DNA of 64,000 nt from Sinonovacula constricta (lineage: Eukaryota > Mollusca > Bivalvia > Cardiida > Solecurtidae). The notes beneath the pieces were generated by a model. It saw only the letters and a list, made by a program, of their open reading frames with translations. It did not search any database and was not told where the DNA came from. A program made the translations under genes and the position numbers. Below are positions 25,334 through 41,280 of this stretch, in pieces. Position 1 is the stretch's first letter. Each line of letters opens with the position of its first letter. The stretch spans positions 434,001-498,000 of the forward strand of contig CM017563.1 of assembly GCA_007844125.1 (NCBI GenBank), given 5' to 3'.

Positions 25334-25789
25334 TTAGAGAAAATTTATATAAAAACCGAGCAGCCAAAATTTGAATTTGTAAAAAGTCTCAACGGTGAAA
25401 AAGATCAGCAAGTTGGGCAACAAGGTTTGTGGAGAACACTAGTTTTTCACTGTTTATTTTTACTTTCAAAGATACTTGAGTGAAAGGCTATGTCTGAAGA
25501 ATCACAACAAAACTAAGAACGGATTTTAAACTATTTTTGCCTTAAGAATCAACATATACCTAGTGCATATTCAAACTGAAAATAAATGCTCTATTTATAC
25601 TTCAGTCATAAACTGTATAATTATCTTCCTGACAGTGACAAGGTTAGTTAAACAATGTTTAATTGCGTCTCTGTTAAGTCATAAACTTACACTAAAGGTT
25701 GTCAAAGTTACATCAAAATGAATGCTGTCAACAAACCAGGCAGTGAAACCAGTCAGTGTTTTTTTCTATCATTTAAAATTAGTATGCAG

Positions 25790-25985
25790 TATGAATTACA
25801 ACAACAGGTTTATCCACCCTAGTCGGTCCTTTTGCTGACTGACCATTCCAAGGCGGTAATTGCTGGTTTTTGTATGTTATGTCTCGTCTCTGTGTTTTGT
25901 CACTTTTACATTTTCTCTGTTTGCCTTTGTCTAGGGGTAGTTTAGATTTAAATATCTGTGGAAAATTTGATAGGACCTTTTTGTT
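25790..25985 (+). mobile_element. Retroelement 3' tail fragment
   Basis: Matches the reverse complement of about 42650-42800: 'gctgactgaccattccaagg', 'gttatgtctcgtctctgtg', 'tttaaatatctgtgg' and 'ataggacctttt'. This extends the shared tail beyond the part seen at 5.4-5.8 kb. Confidence 0.6.
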
Positions 25986-26019
25986 TTTACCTATTGTTTA
26001 ACTGCAAGAGATCGGTTCA

Positions 26020-28880
26020 AATTTTATTGAGAAAGCCTCAGTTGAAGAGAAATAGACAACATCTTTTGCGAGAAGACAAAAGAGTTATCATGCATATCAC
26101 CAATACCTGGTAAATTCACCTACTACATCATCAAGAGAAGATGATGATTATGATTATGACATTCAGGAATCTCTGTCTGATCAAACTATTGGGTGAAAAA
26201 AAAACAGTTTGTGGGACATGGATATACTCATCTACACGATTTATTGAATTTCCAAAACATTTACTTACCTTTCACTCACCAGAAATTTCAATTGTGTGGA
26301 CTTTCTCTATCAAGTAGTTTTATAAATTGACTCCATTGATCTATTTTTAGTAAGTCACATGACTATGACTCTTATTTTTTGTATATCAAGGCTACTATTT
26401 TTTACATTTTCTAACATAATCCTGATAAAGACATAGTTGGTCGAAACCGGTAGATTTAATAAAAATCCCTTTATATTATCCGATCTTGGTCGTATATTCC
26501 ACAACTTCCCACCTTTTGTTGTAGTTTTATTGAGAAAAAGAAATTGTTTTAAAAGCTTCTGTAATTAATTTTGAAAATAGTTTGACGTCTGATCCAAAAG
26601 CAAGTCAAAACAGCAATACTATCGAGTCTTCCTGGTGGGTTGATATTTTTCCAATATATAAACAAGAAATATTCTCTGTTCTATCTTCACTATAATACTT
26701 ATGCACTATTTATTTATAATGATTGTATTATAATAATTATTGAATTAAATATGAATTAATGTGAATGTTGTAGCTTGAGGCATTCTAGCTTATAAAATAT
26801 GTTAATTGTAAGATTTAAGCTAGAATTTTGACAATGGATACATGAACACAAATGTTATTATTCTTGAATGGCAGACTAACGTCTCTAACTATGTAGAAAT
26901 GACGTCACTACCAACCCACATGGGAGTTCACACGATGCCCCTAATATCTCTCCCTAGTCTCTCCCCTCATAAAAAAGAGGCAATCAAGGATGGAATGATT
27001 GCTTGCAAATAATCTTCACCATATATGCAAATGAAACATTCTCTATACATAATTAAAATGAGCTTTGGAAAATAGATCATTAATATAAGCAGCTTTCAAA
27101 AGGTGGTTACAGAAATTTCACGAATAAATGTTGTCCATAGAACTTATTTTTTTCACATTGCACTAAATGGAAATGGTAAGTATAGTTGCTTAAATGTTTT
27201 CATCTTGTTTAGCTATTTAAGTATACAATGTATGTACTTTTAAAATCAGAAAAAAATGGTATTTTAAAAAGGTATGTTTAATTTATTATCTCACCATTCA
27301 GAAAAAACAAACAAATAATAAATCAAACTATCACCTATAAACACCTGCTTATATGTCAACAATTCATTTAAAATATTTTAAGTATATTTTGGTAGAAACT
27401 AATATCTTAATTTATTTAAAGTTTTTTTGTTGGGTTGGTAGATGCTTACATGTAAAAATTCGTTACGAATACTTTTAAGGTTAGGTTTGTAGAATCCAAA
27501 GCAAATGAACTGCTGCAAACTTATTTACCTGATTGTAAATCTATGTACTAGTGAATTGTCAAACTTTGACTTTATGAAAACACATTATACATGTACATTT
27601 TGAAGACTGAACGCTGGCACTTTATTATTTTTCAAGGTTAAGGTGGTATTTTCTAGTTCATTATTAAAAAAAAAATAATTGTGTGGCTTAAAACTACCCA
27701 AAACAAGGTTTTACCCTGGACAAAGACAACCTTGTTTAAGAGACCATATTACCCATGTCCTAGGGTGGTGTTTTAATGCATAATTGACTATATGTTGTGA
27801 GAGGTTTAACACATTTGTAGAAGACAGGTAAAGAACACATTCATACTTAACTCATGATCAGCAACAAACTAGGGCAACTTCTTAATGTGATCACTTAAAG
27901 GCATTGAAAATAGCCTTCTTTAGAGTCAACCACCTACCTAAAGTAATCAATTAAGAGAAATAACAACATGATGGCAACTCACAGTGAATAGGGTCATAAA
28001 CCAGTTAGTTTGTGTACTACACATGATGCACATGGGCTTACTGCACTGCTATAGGTCTTCGGGAATTAAATCCTAATAGTTCCTCCTGACATTGACACCA
28101 TTCAGTCCCCATGCTTCACCCTTCTGATCAGGCCTAGCGACAGGTGTGTGAGATGCTATTTTCCAGGCCTTTAAGCTGATACATCTGTTAACTACCTATA
28201 ACCACTCTTAGTTATTTGCTCTGGTGTTGGTTTACACAGCTACATGCAAAGATAACTACTACATACTGCTTGCAATATAGCAACATAATGCAGCTCTGTG
28301 CCAATCCTGATCCTCCTAGTAGGAGGTGGCTCATCTGCACCGGACATTTTTCTTAACCCGAGACATTGATGATTGACTGGTTAGGATTTGTCAAAAAAAC
28401 ACACACAGTATTATTCTATCTAAAAAAACATTTTCTTAATTATGACAATGATAAATGAGCATTTGCAGATGTATTGTTATTGATTTAAGGGTCAACTCTG
28501 TTTTCCTTGAAGTAGATAAACTAATTTTAGCTTAGTAGTCAATGCCATAAAAAGTACACCTCACTAGGTCTAGTTACATGATGCCCCTTAATGAAAGCAT
28601 AGATCCTTGCTGGTATTTCATGGAAGAGAGCAAGATATCTATGTGCGGCATATGGTTAACTCTCAAGCAATCTTTCTCCTAGATGCAAGGTCATGTTCGA
28701 AGCAGAGTTGGTTGAATCTGAGTCATGTTTATCTTGAATGCATGGCTGCATTTTGTAGCTAGTGCTAGTCATTGTCTTGTTGTTTTTTTTAACAAAATAA
28801 GCTTTAATTCTCAGGCAGGCAACACTCAAGCTGGCAATCTCGGTCATTAACAACAACAAATGTCCTATGTACAAGTGCTC
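26020..28880. other. No supported gene; repeat-rich sequence
   Basis: No exon recognised. Near 26420-26490 the motif 'cctgataaagacatagttgg', then 'tcgaaaccgg', resembles the 3'-terminal segment of RT elements of the type found at 42.7 kb. The rest is unassigned AT-rich sequence. Confidence 0.35.
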
Positions 28881-28888
28881 AGCTACTG

Positions 28889-28965
28889 CTAGACAGTTGT
28901 GCTCTTGGGTTTAATGTGCTGACGGGCATACTCCACAAATTCATCAATCAAAACAGGCCAGGCAC
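28889..28965 (-). CDS. DCUN1D-like terminal exon
   Basis: Acceptor aattgtag. 2 nt plus 24 codons and TAG at 28889-28891. [20 protein letters not shown] followed by STTV matches the C-terminus of DCUN1D1/2, including the KSTTV end. Confidence 0.9.
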
Positions 28966-31900
28966 CTACAATTAAAAATGACATTATCAGTTGTGTGTCT
29001 TTGTTTGTTCATTGAGTTTGTCGTCCCACCCACAGTATTTCAGTTATTTTCAATGACTTTGTATGTCACGGCCCTGAAATCGAGCCCGGGGCCTCCGGTA
29101 CCTCCTCGAGCCGAAGCTCTTCCAACTGCATTACCAGGTTCCGGTTGTGTGCGTTTGTTTGAATACTATAATCACAATCAGGTAGTTGCTGCCTTCACAT
29201 TAATAGCGTTATATAAATACTTTACATGATACAACAGCAACATAGGGTTAATTAATATTAGAGAACGAAATGTCAGTCTTAATACCTTCTCAGTTATTGA
29301 CGATTGAGGAAAATACTCTATGAACTTAGAGGTTATTTATTGTAGAATTATATTGTAGCAGAAGTTTTAATAGCATTTTCTCTTATTGAACAAAATACAA
29401 TTGATGCTTGCTTTGACAAATTGTCTGCTTAGATGACAACAGATAACTTCAGCACTGACATAATAAAATTATAATTAAATTTTATCATTCACTTAGAAAA
29501 GCATACAAAAAATTTAAAAATCTGTTCATATGTTGGATTTACTGCCTTAAAACCAAGCTTTAAGTCAAGCAAGTCATGGTCAAATTTGAGCTGATATATT
29601 GAAGCCCTATAATTTAATTAGATGCAATAAATGTGTCATTTATGAAATTGTATTTTACCACATATTTCTGACTTAACATCAACCAAACACTGACCGCATC
29701 AGAAAAAGGACTAGCATGTCCAGCAGATGACTCCTCTTATAGACTCTTCTATCGGTGATTTTTTTTTTTTTTTTTGGGGGGGGGGGGGTTATAATCCAAC
29801 CAACAGTATGCCATGTCCACTTGTAGCAGATAAAGTGCTGCATCTACCATGTAAAACATGATGTGAACTCCTGGTGTGATACCACACCCAGTCACAGTAT
29901 CCTTACACTTAGCCTATCAGTCATAGGTCTACCCTGATATTTGCTTGAGTCTTATAAAAGGGAGCTACACCACAACTTATATTAACGATTTTGGTATTTC
30001 GTGGCCCAGGATCAAACTCGTAGCCTCCCACACCTGGAGCAGGCACTCTGCCAATTTCGCTACCAGGTCTAATAATTTGGATTAATGATTCCACCAACAT
30101 CAGTTAATTTGAAATCGAGTTCACCAGCAGCTCTAGTGCTGCCTTCACCTTAGATGGCATATTATGTACACATACCATGATACCACCACCAAGCACCTTC
30201 TTCAGATACTGGCTAGACTTCTAATGGAAATACATTAGCCTTAATTAAATTAAAGCAATCATGCTACAAAGGTACATGTACAATTTTTGTATGGTAGGTT
30301 GCAATCAAGGATACATTTTGGCATTTGGTTTCAACATCGGCTGAAAGTTATAATCAATTGTCGGAAATAATCGGCCAAGTAGCAGACAATGTATTTTTAT
30401 CATGAATGTTATCAAAACTGTGGTTTAACATAGAAATAAATTAGGTTCCTTTCCTAGCTAAATTAAAAATGTACATCTGAAATATCTTTAATAATATATA
30501 CAGTCCAGTACATTATATCGATACATGACATATTAAATGCTTGTTTTAAACAATTTTTTATGTTTTTGCCAGATTTTTCAAATTGCACTTTTGTAATACT
30601 AAAGCCAATTAAACAGAAAGTGATTATAAGCAGGAATCAATGAACTTTTAATTTCTGACAAGAAGTACAGTAGATTGTATATAAGATAATCAATGATCAA
30701 TTACTTTGGCAGCATTTGACCATTTTCAATTATACTCAATCAACATTTAATCTCCACAATTGTAAGTTTTCTGACAGATACCTAAGCACAGAACCTAACC
30801 TACTACAAATGGCACACGCAGCATTTTGATCCCTATATATTCCAGACCGTTTCATAAGGAGAGGCCTTTTTGCTTTATCATATTCTTCCAACAAATTTAT
30901 TACTGTCTAAGTATTCATAAAAATCTGACCAGTTTATTGAAACCACTCAATACAGCGCTTGGTTAAGATATTTTATCCTTCTAATTAAGTTCACTTATCA
31001 GGGCCCTGCTATGAAACAAAAATTAAAAAAACATAATTAAAATTTTTATTTAATAATGACAGGTGGGGCCTTTAGCAAATGCCAACAACTTTCCGTCATA
31101 GGTTACAGTAAATTAAAAGTAAGGTCGTCAGTGAATACCATTTTTGCCATCAGGATACACTGTCTTGATAGTATCCGGTTAACCGGATGTTGTGGCTGCA
31201 TATAAATGTTTATGGTGATATAGAAATTATATGTACCCTTGTTGTATTACAATCAGCATTTGGCATGTAATTGGGACAGAAACTTTTTATACATGTATAA
31301 TTTTTGTAGCAGAATACTAGGTAGGGGAAATGTAAATGTAAGCAATCAAGTGAGAAAAAAAGCATCAAAACTCACTGATGTCATGCTGCTAAATTGAAAC
31401 TATGACAAACTAATGACACACTATATACAATTTTGCAGGTGTTACTTTTGTAAATAATAAAATTTGATTAAATTAGGGGGAAAGTAAAACATGTTTCAGA
31501 TTTATATTGTTTAAATTCGGGAATATAGTTTGCAAATAAAACCAACAACACAAACCTGTATTGAAAAAAGCAGAATTAACAAATTAAAATATCCAAATTT
31601 AATTTTGTCACACTTTTGAATGGGAAAATTTAGAAAATTGAGAAACAATTACTGATGTTATATTCTGTTTGATTATTGTGACACTTTTGTGTTTAGTAAG
31701 ACATACCATTAATTTCAGGTGTTATATGGAGGAAACAAGGAAAAATATATAGACAAATGATCAAAACTGTACATTAGTTATGAGTGTGATAACATAGTGT
31801 AACGTGAAAATTGTTTTGTTCTGTTTTTGAAATACATTGCAGTGACCATGATCATTAATGCATAGTCCAGTTTTTTTTGCTGGAGGAAGACCCCAGACAC

Positions 31901-34900
31901 ATGTCTGGGCAGAATCACTGGCATACTGCAAGTCAGCTGAAAGACCTTCTCACATTAAGTCCTTTGCCCTGAACGGGACTTGAACCCACATGGTGAGAGA
32001 CTAAGCAGTCAGAGGAGTTATAATTTGAAAATAATCCTACTGTGAATTTACTAGGTGATTACCCTAACGATAACCCAGCTGATCCTGCTTACTGCAGCTG
32101 CATGATTATCACATGACTGTGTCACGGCAGGAAATGGGTGGAGGAGAAGTGGTTGTGTGCTGTGATATAATACCACAGAGTAAGAGTGGGAAACCAAATG
32201 TAGAGAATACAGACATATGATAATATTTATTTCAAAGTTATGTGCATTCTATTCAGTCAACCAGGTAGCAAGTTGCTGTTCAGATACACCTGTGATATCT
32301 GGTTATCTGGTTCACCATTAACTTCCCTAATTAAATGCCTACAGTGCATACTGTGACTGCCATTTTTTCTGTCTTACTAACGTGATAAATCTAACTCAAA
32401 AGGTAATTGCAAAACTACAAACAAATCAGGTACTTTGGAAAGTTTTCAAAAGATTTTAATAAAGATAGAGCTGTTCCTTTAACAAGATTTCTTTTACAAA
32501 TTTATCCTACTGTGAACAAAATCTTTAACTTGGCAACATCTATGAAAGAAAAGTGTGATTGCAAATCTGGTCCTGAGGCAAATCTACATGCCAGGCAAAT
32601 ATTATCGAAGTTTGTGCAGGTGAAGTTGCATTTTGGATTGCGGAATCAACACACTGGCTTATGAATGGGAGCAACATATGTCATTTTCTGGTGGAAGCAT
32701 AAACATGTAACTGGCTGCAGCAATAAAAAATAAGTATTGCAATCTGATGATTGCTTTTATAAAATAGTTCAAATTTTAAAACTGTTCTAATAAATGCACA
32801 ATTGAAACACATATTATCTTAAAAGGTTAAATCATAGGCTGAAACAGCCACAGAGGAGTCAGGCAATAGAACTACTTAAACAGGTGTCTAAAGCAGAACA
32901 TGATGATATAATGACTAATGAAGCAGACCTAAGTGATTAACCTAATGAAGCAGACCTAAGAGATTAACAAGAACTGTACCTCTGTATCTGTAATCTGAAC
33001 TCTAAGGACGTTTTTTTTGGCAAATCAATAATGTAGGCATGTTAACAAAGATTTGACAGATAGCTGGGCAGTAATAATATTTCCTGTAAGTTGACACAAG
33101 CTCTAGACAAAATTGTACTTTTTATTATTTTAAATGATAACAAAATATTTAGAAAATCCTGCAAATTGAATAAATGTAGTTATCCAAGATCTATGTGTTT
33201 CCTAGCATTATCACATTATAGTTACTGTATAAATGTTTTGTGCAATCACAAACAGAATTTAAGATTCTGGCTTCTGCTTAAATTATAATTTAAGGCTTAA
33301 AACAAAGAACTTAAATAAATTGTGCTTTCTATTACATTAAATGACCCAAGTTTTGGTGTAGAAAGGTTTTTGGTGATGGTTATTCATTATTATTTCCAAT
33401 TTATCAAATGCATGCTTACATTTTCATGGAGCGGTTCAAAGCATGCGTGTACGAAATTGCAATTCACTTAACATATGCCATGGTGGCAAAATGTTGGCCT
33501 CACCTGATTTTTTTTGCTGCATAAGTGTTTGTTTGCTTAAGCTGTTCTTAGTGGTAGAGCCAACCACTTGCTACACCTCTAACTGTTCAGCCTTCTCTGT
33601 GGGTCTAAGATAGTTTGAGGCAAAGGACTTATTGTGAGGTCCTGCAGACCTGTGTTGCAGCAGTGGTTCTACCCAATCATGTGTCTGGGGGTCTTCCTCT
33701 ATCAAAATAGCTGGATCGCTAATATGATCAGAATTGGGTCACTGCGATACATTAAGAAACAAAACAAACACAAATCATAGATATCTTACCTGTAAAAATT
33801 GACTCCAGAGAGGTAAAAACTTGAACCGTCCTAATCAAAATAGCTGGATCGCTAATATGATCAGAATTGGGTCACTGCGATACATTAAGAAACAAAACAA
33901 ACACAAATCATAGATATCTTACCTGTAAAAATTGACTCCAGAGAGGTAAAAACTTGAACCGTCCTGACAAAACAATGTTCCAGTATGCTATTGCCATATC
34001 TAAATCTGAAATATAAACAGTCACATCTAAATCTGAAATATAAACAGTCACATCTTGAAAGTGGCCTAGGTCATCCAGTTGGTAATATTAGTGCTGTGAG
34101 ATTTATTAAAACAACAATGCATGATGGGTTAAAATATTGTTTATTTAACTACCGAGAGATATTACTTTTCTTCCCTGCTTGTAGTAAGTTTACAATATTT
34201 TGAAAAAAAAGGCCTAGATAAAAATATGTGCCAATATGGAAAAAGAATTGAACAGCGTGACAAAAGATTGTAAGGTGGTTTTGATATATTCCTGTACTAA
34301 TTCCATCTACCCAATACATTTTAACACTTATCATCGGAACCCACGTTCACTCATACCACTCTGCTTCGTGGTGGTTGTGGAATATGAGCCTGGTAAAGGT
34401 TGGTTTTCATAAATATTCATAGAACTAGTGGTCCAATGAAAATGCACATTACATCAATGCTACTCTTCAAATGAAAAAAGAAACTGGTAGTCATTGTCAA
34501 GATAGCCGCATTAAACTTTGACACCTGTTGTTTAAAAACTGCCATCTTAAAATAATTGGAACAAGTATAGAATGAATAATTTCACTGGCTGAATTTCTGT
34601 GCCATTTTAGACATGAAGCCGATTAAATGCTTCATGCATATATTCAAGAGAACGAAGTTTTTCTGGCCAAGTAACCCATGTATATGTATGGAGTTACACT
34701 GTCCAGGTTATGTGTGCCATAGGCAGGGTACTATTAGACTGTAAAAGAAACAATATGCTTGCAAATTCGTGAGAAATGAAACTTAAGAAAAAATGTTAAA
34801 CAATGCTGACACAGACAACATTCAGGCCAAGTTTGGTGAAGATTGGGCTACAAATGTGGATTCTAGTATATGTTCACAAAGGTTTCCTTAAATTTGACCT

Positions 34901-36168
34901 TTTGTCCTAATTTTTGACCCCCAGTGACCCAATAATGAACTCATCCAAGATTTTATGCAGACAAACATTCAGACCAAGTTTGATGAAGATTGGATAAAAA
35001 CTGTGGCCTCTATCATGTTCACAAGCTTAAATGTTGAAGCTGCACGATGGAGGGGTATACAAATTAACCAATGTTGACACCGACAACAGGGTCATGGTAA
35101 AAACTTCAATTTTGAAAAACTGCATTTAGTATATTTGGTGAGTCATGTGTTTCTAACTTAAAGAATGTATACAGTACTTATGGAAATAATTGTATCCATG
35201 CCATTTAAACCCACCGCCCTCGATACGTGACAAAATTAAACATTTATAACTGTTTAGTTACTTTTTTAAACAGTTACAAAGCAATGTGTAAGGCTGTACT
35301 GATAGCGACTGTGTATTAACTCGGTAGATCCTGATCTGTGGTCACAAAGCATTTAACAAGGCACCGAACTACAATGTGGATAACAAAAGATCAAAAAATA
35401 CTCTTTGGTGTTGGCCTGCCTTATTTGTGCTTAGCAAGTTACAAGATAATACATTTAATCACATAATCCCCTTTGCCCTGGGTTTTTAGCATAACTAAAT
35501 GTAAACTGATAAAAGTCTTTGAATTTGTTGGAATCTCTTTTTAACTGTGTCACACCTGAAACAAACAAAATACATTTTTTTTTGCAATTTGCAACCCTTT
35601 GACTTTGAAAATATTTATATAAATACAAAATTGCAATATAATATGGTTATTAAGACAATTTATACATCAATATAAAATAAAAAATAAAATAGAAGAAAAG
35701 AATTATATTTCAAACACAAAATGATGTATAATGCACAACCAAATATATTTGTGCTTTACCTATTGTAGAAGCTTTGTATTAGCATACAGCATTTGTTGAT
35801 TTCCAAAACTTTTCCAATAATTAAAATGTGGAACATTTAATAATTTGATTAAAGCAAGTAATACGTAAGGGAGACAACACAATGAAATCTGAAATCGTTA
35901 TAGTACTATCCCTTCATACTTGTGAAGTGGACATTATAAAACATCAATTATACATTTTGCTTACAACTGCATCAACTCACAAAAAGTGCATTAACTCACC
36001 CTAAATCAGTCATGCCATTTATAAACTCATATTTTGTGAATTCGTACTGAGTCGCAGCTTTAAATTTCCACGCCACAAGGAGTACTGTTCGAGACTCAGG
36101 GTTTAATTGTAGGTCCTCCAAGAATTTCATTTCACCATCCACTGTCATCTTGTCATCTTTAGCAGGGT
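28889..36168 (-). CDS. DCUN1D1/2-like: DCN1-like protein (DCUN1D1/2-like), partial and frame-broken
   Basis: Four minus-strand exons match the PONY/cullin-binding domain of DCUN1D proteins, in order: 36000-36168 ([20 protein letters not shown]), 35463-35555 ([20 protein letters not shown]), 33923-34005 ([18 protein letters not shown]) and 28889-28965 ([14 protein letters not shown], ending KPKSTTV and a stop). The ending KSTTV and the sequence place it with the DCUN1D1/2 type rather than D3 or D4/5. These proteins are scaffold co-E3s that promote NEDD8 transfer to cullins. Missing here are the UBA-domain exons, about 13 codons plus frame at the start of the second exon, and the segment equivalent to 'KRSIPKDTWNLLLDF' between the last two exons. 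The locus may be a damaged copy, or some exons escaped me. Confidence 0.8.
29068..29142 (-). mobile_element. tRNA-like SINE head (degenerate)
   Basis: On the minus strand an A-box-like 'ggtaatgcagttggaagagc' is followed about 35 bp later by a B-box-like 'gggctcgat'. The spacing fits a tRNA-derived pol III promoter, but the fold is poor. Confidence 0.4.
29985..30075 (-). mobile_element. tRNA-like SINE head (degenerate)
   Basis: Minus strand 'tggtagcgaaattggcagag' (A-box-like) followed by 'gagtttgatcctgg' (B-box-like), with normal spacing. Confidence 0.4.
31868..32020 (+). repeat. Dispersed repeat, plus copy of an inverted pair
   Basis: Begins 'ggaggaagaccccagacaca' and contains 'aagtcctttgcc'. 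Matches the minus strand of 33585-33712. It also carries 'gggacttgaacccac', a B-box-like string, so it is probably SINE-derived. Confidence 0.5.
33585..33712 (-). repeat. Dispersed repeat, minus copy of an inverted pair
   Basis: Minus strand 'gaggaagacccccagacaca' and 'aagtcctttgcc' match 31868-32020 in inverted orientation. It abuts the 133-bp duplication. Confidence 0.5.
33701..33965. repeat. 133-bp tandem duplication of an exon 3' end and donor
   Basis: Units 33701-33833 and 33834-33965 are identical. The second (upstream on the minus strand) contains the last 41 nt of the DCUN1D-like exon, its donor and adjoining intron. The first is a downstream duplicate (33790-33830) preceded by a chance gattag acceptor. 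Confidence 0.9.
33923..34005 (-). CDS. DCUN1D-like exon with duplicated splice sites
   Basis: Acceptor atatttcag and donor gtaaga. 2 nt plus 27 codons: [20 protein letters not shown] followed by LWSQFLQ. A 27-bp tandem repeat (34001-34027 and 34028-34054) duplicates the acceptor, and a 133-bp tandem repeat duplicates the last 41 nt and the donor. Confidence 0.88.
34001..34054. repeat. 27-bp tandem duplication of a splice acceptor
   Basis: Two perfect units beginning taaatctgaaatataaacag. On the minus strand each ends in an ttcag acceptor plus exon start. Use of the upstream acceptor would add nine codons (LDVTVYISD) in frame without a stop. Confidence 0.9.
34797..35070 (+). repeat. Dispersed repeat with two internal copies
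   Basis: Two related blocks of about 120 bp: 'attcaggccaagtttggtga' and 'attcagaccaagtttgatga', each followed by a 'tgttcacaa' string. This style of block is common in bivalve dispersed repeats; I cannot name the family. Confidence 0.5.
35463..35555 (-). CDS. DCUN1D-like exon with broken 5' part
   Basis: Acceptor tgtttcag; probable donor gtgatt. The 5' end in the incoming phase reads GCDT, equivalent to the family's GCDS. The rest is in another frame and reads [14 protein letters not shown] onward. About 13 codons between these blocks are absent, which shifts the frame. The 3' end (phase 1) fits the next exon. Confidence 0.7.
36000..36168 (-). CDS. DCUN1D-like exon, cullin-binding domain start
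   Basis: Acceptor ttattgtag and donor gtgagt on the minus strand. It encodes [19 protein letters not shown], then [20 protein letters not shown], ending DLG. It matches the DCUN1D region that ends in MTELG. 2 nt + 55 codons + 2 nt. Confidence 0.88.
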
Positions 36169-36427
36169 CTACAATAAAACATTATTTAAGATACACTAAA
36201 TTGATTGTTTTGTTTCGGTGCATTAAGGATATTGTCAGTGATTACTTAACAACTATGGACATGTACCTTAAGAGGACTTGTTCTGAATGTTACAGGTCCC
36301 CAGCAAATAATCTAGAAATGTAAAACATGGGTCCTGGGAATGCAATTGAAAATTGATCACCTGTTAACATTTTATGCCTGCCATGGTTAAATATGCATTA
36401 ATAAACACTATGGAGTAATACAAACTG

Positions 36428-36720
36428 TAATATAAACTGTATGGCTGGTGCTGATTAATACCTGATGTGTATATAAACTGTATGACTGGTGCTGATTAAT
36501 ACCTGATGTGTGTATATAAACTGTATGGCTGGTGCCGATTAATACCTTATGTGTGTATAAACTGTATGGCTGGTGCTGATTAATACCTGATGTATGTATG
36601 TAAACTGTATGACTGGTGCTGATTGATACCTGATGTGTGTATATAAACTGTATGGCTTGTGCTGATTAATATCTAATGTGTGTATATAAACTGTATGGTT
36701 GGTTCTGATTAATACCTTAC
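36428..36720. repeat. 41-43-bp minisatellite, about 7 copies
   Basis: Unit close to actgtatggctggtgctgat plus taatacctgatgtgtgtatataa, with small length differences. Confidence 0.85.
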
Positions 36721-36904
36721 TGTTGTACAAAACAAAGGAATAATTAATTAAACACTTTTCCAGCTAAGCACAATATAATCATGCTTAGACAGTGTTTTCA
36801 AGCTGTGACTGTCTGATAAGTATCTACAATGTTTCTTACAGACTCTCGAGATATGTCTAGTGACCTATACATTAAGGTCTTTATGAAAACATAAGAATTT
36901 TTTA

Positions 36905-37181
36905 AAGGTGGGATGGGATTTTCCGGCATTTTTGCTGATACTGTGCAGCGACATTTCTATCATTATAGCACAGGGGCACTTATGAGGTGCCTAGGGACTG
37001 AACCCGGCTGGTATACTGACACCGACGAGTCAGGCGTAATGCTGTCCCCGTAGCCCCGAGCGTTAGGAGGCAAGCCACTGCTACCAACTTTAAAGTCTTT
37101 GGTTTGACTCAGCCGGGGTTTGAACCCGCGACCTCCTGATCCGCAAGCAGACGCTCTACCACCTGAGCTATTCTACCGGTT
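36905..37181 (-). mobile_element. tRNA-derived SINE (family 1), minus copy
   Basis: The minus strand starts with a tRNA-like head: 'atagctcaggtggtagagcg' as A box and 'cgcgggttcaaaccccg' as B box. A conserved body follows ('cctcctaacgctcgg', 'attacgcctgactcgtcgg', 'gtgcccctgtgctataatg', 'atgtcgctgcacagtatc'). The same order occurs on the plus strand at 52440-52722. Confidence 0.8.
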
Positions 37182-37189
37182 TTTTAAAG

Positions 37190-41200
<4,011 letters not shown>

Positions 41201-41280
41201 CATACCATGTGTAGATGTTGCACCAAAATAGTGAACGAGCATAGAGGCGACACATACCAGACAGCTGCTGGAAATAGCAC

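Larger units (their letters stand above)
29170..33580. other. Intron-like sequence without further supported exons
   Basis: Lies between the last two recognised DCUN1D exons. Holds a T/G homopolymer (29759-29789), SINE-like pieces and AT-rich sequence. The open frame 32407-32664 (ending [12 protein letters not shown]) has no known domain and is probably chance or a transposon remnant. Confidence 0.4.

Noticed and set aside
30181..30215. Minus-strand SEEGAW string resembling DCUN1D EEGAWP
   Set aside because: Only six residues, a stop just upstream in frame, and the true GAWP exon is at 28965.
30825..30910. Minus-strand [12 protein letters not shown] string resembling the DCUN1D KRSIPKDTWNL segment
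   Set aside because: Followed at once by a stop with no similarity to the next family block, and adjacent sequence is in a different frame. Probably chance.
33790..33830. Second complete DCUN1D exon
   Set aside because: Only the last 41 nt of the exon are duplicated. The acceptor-like gattag before it is a by-product of the duplication junction.
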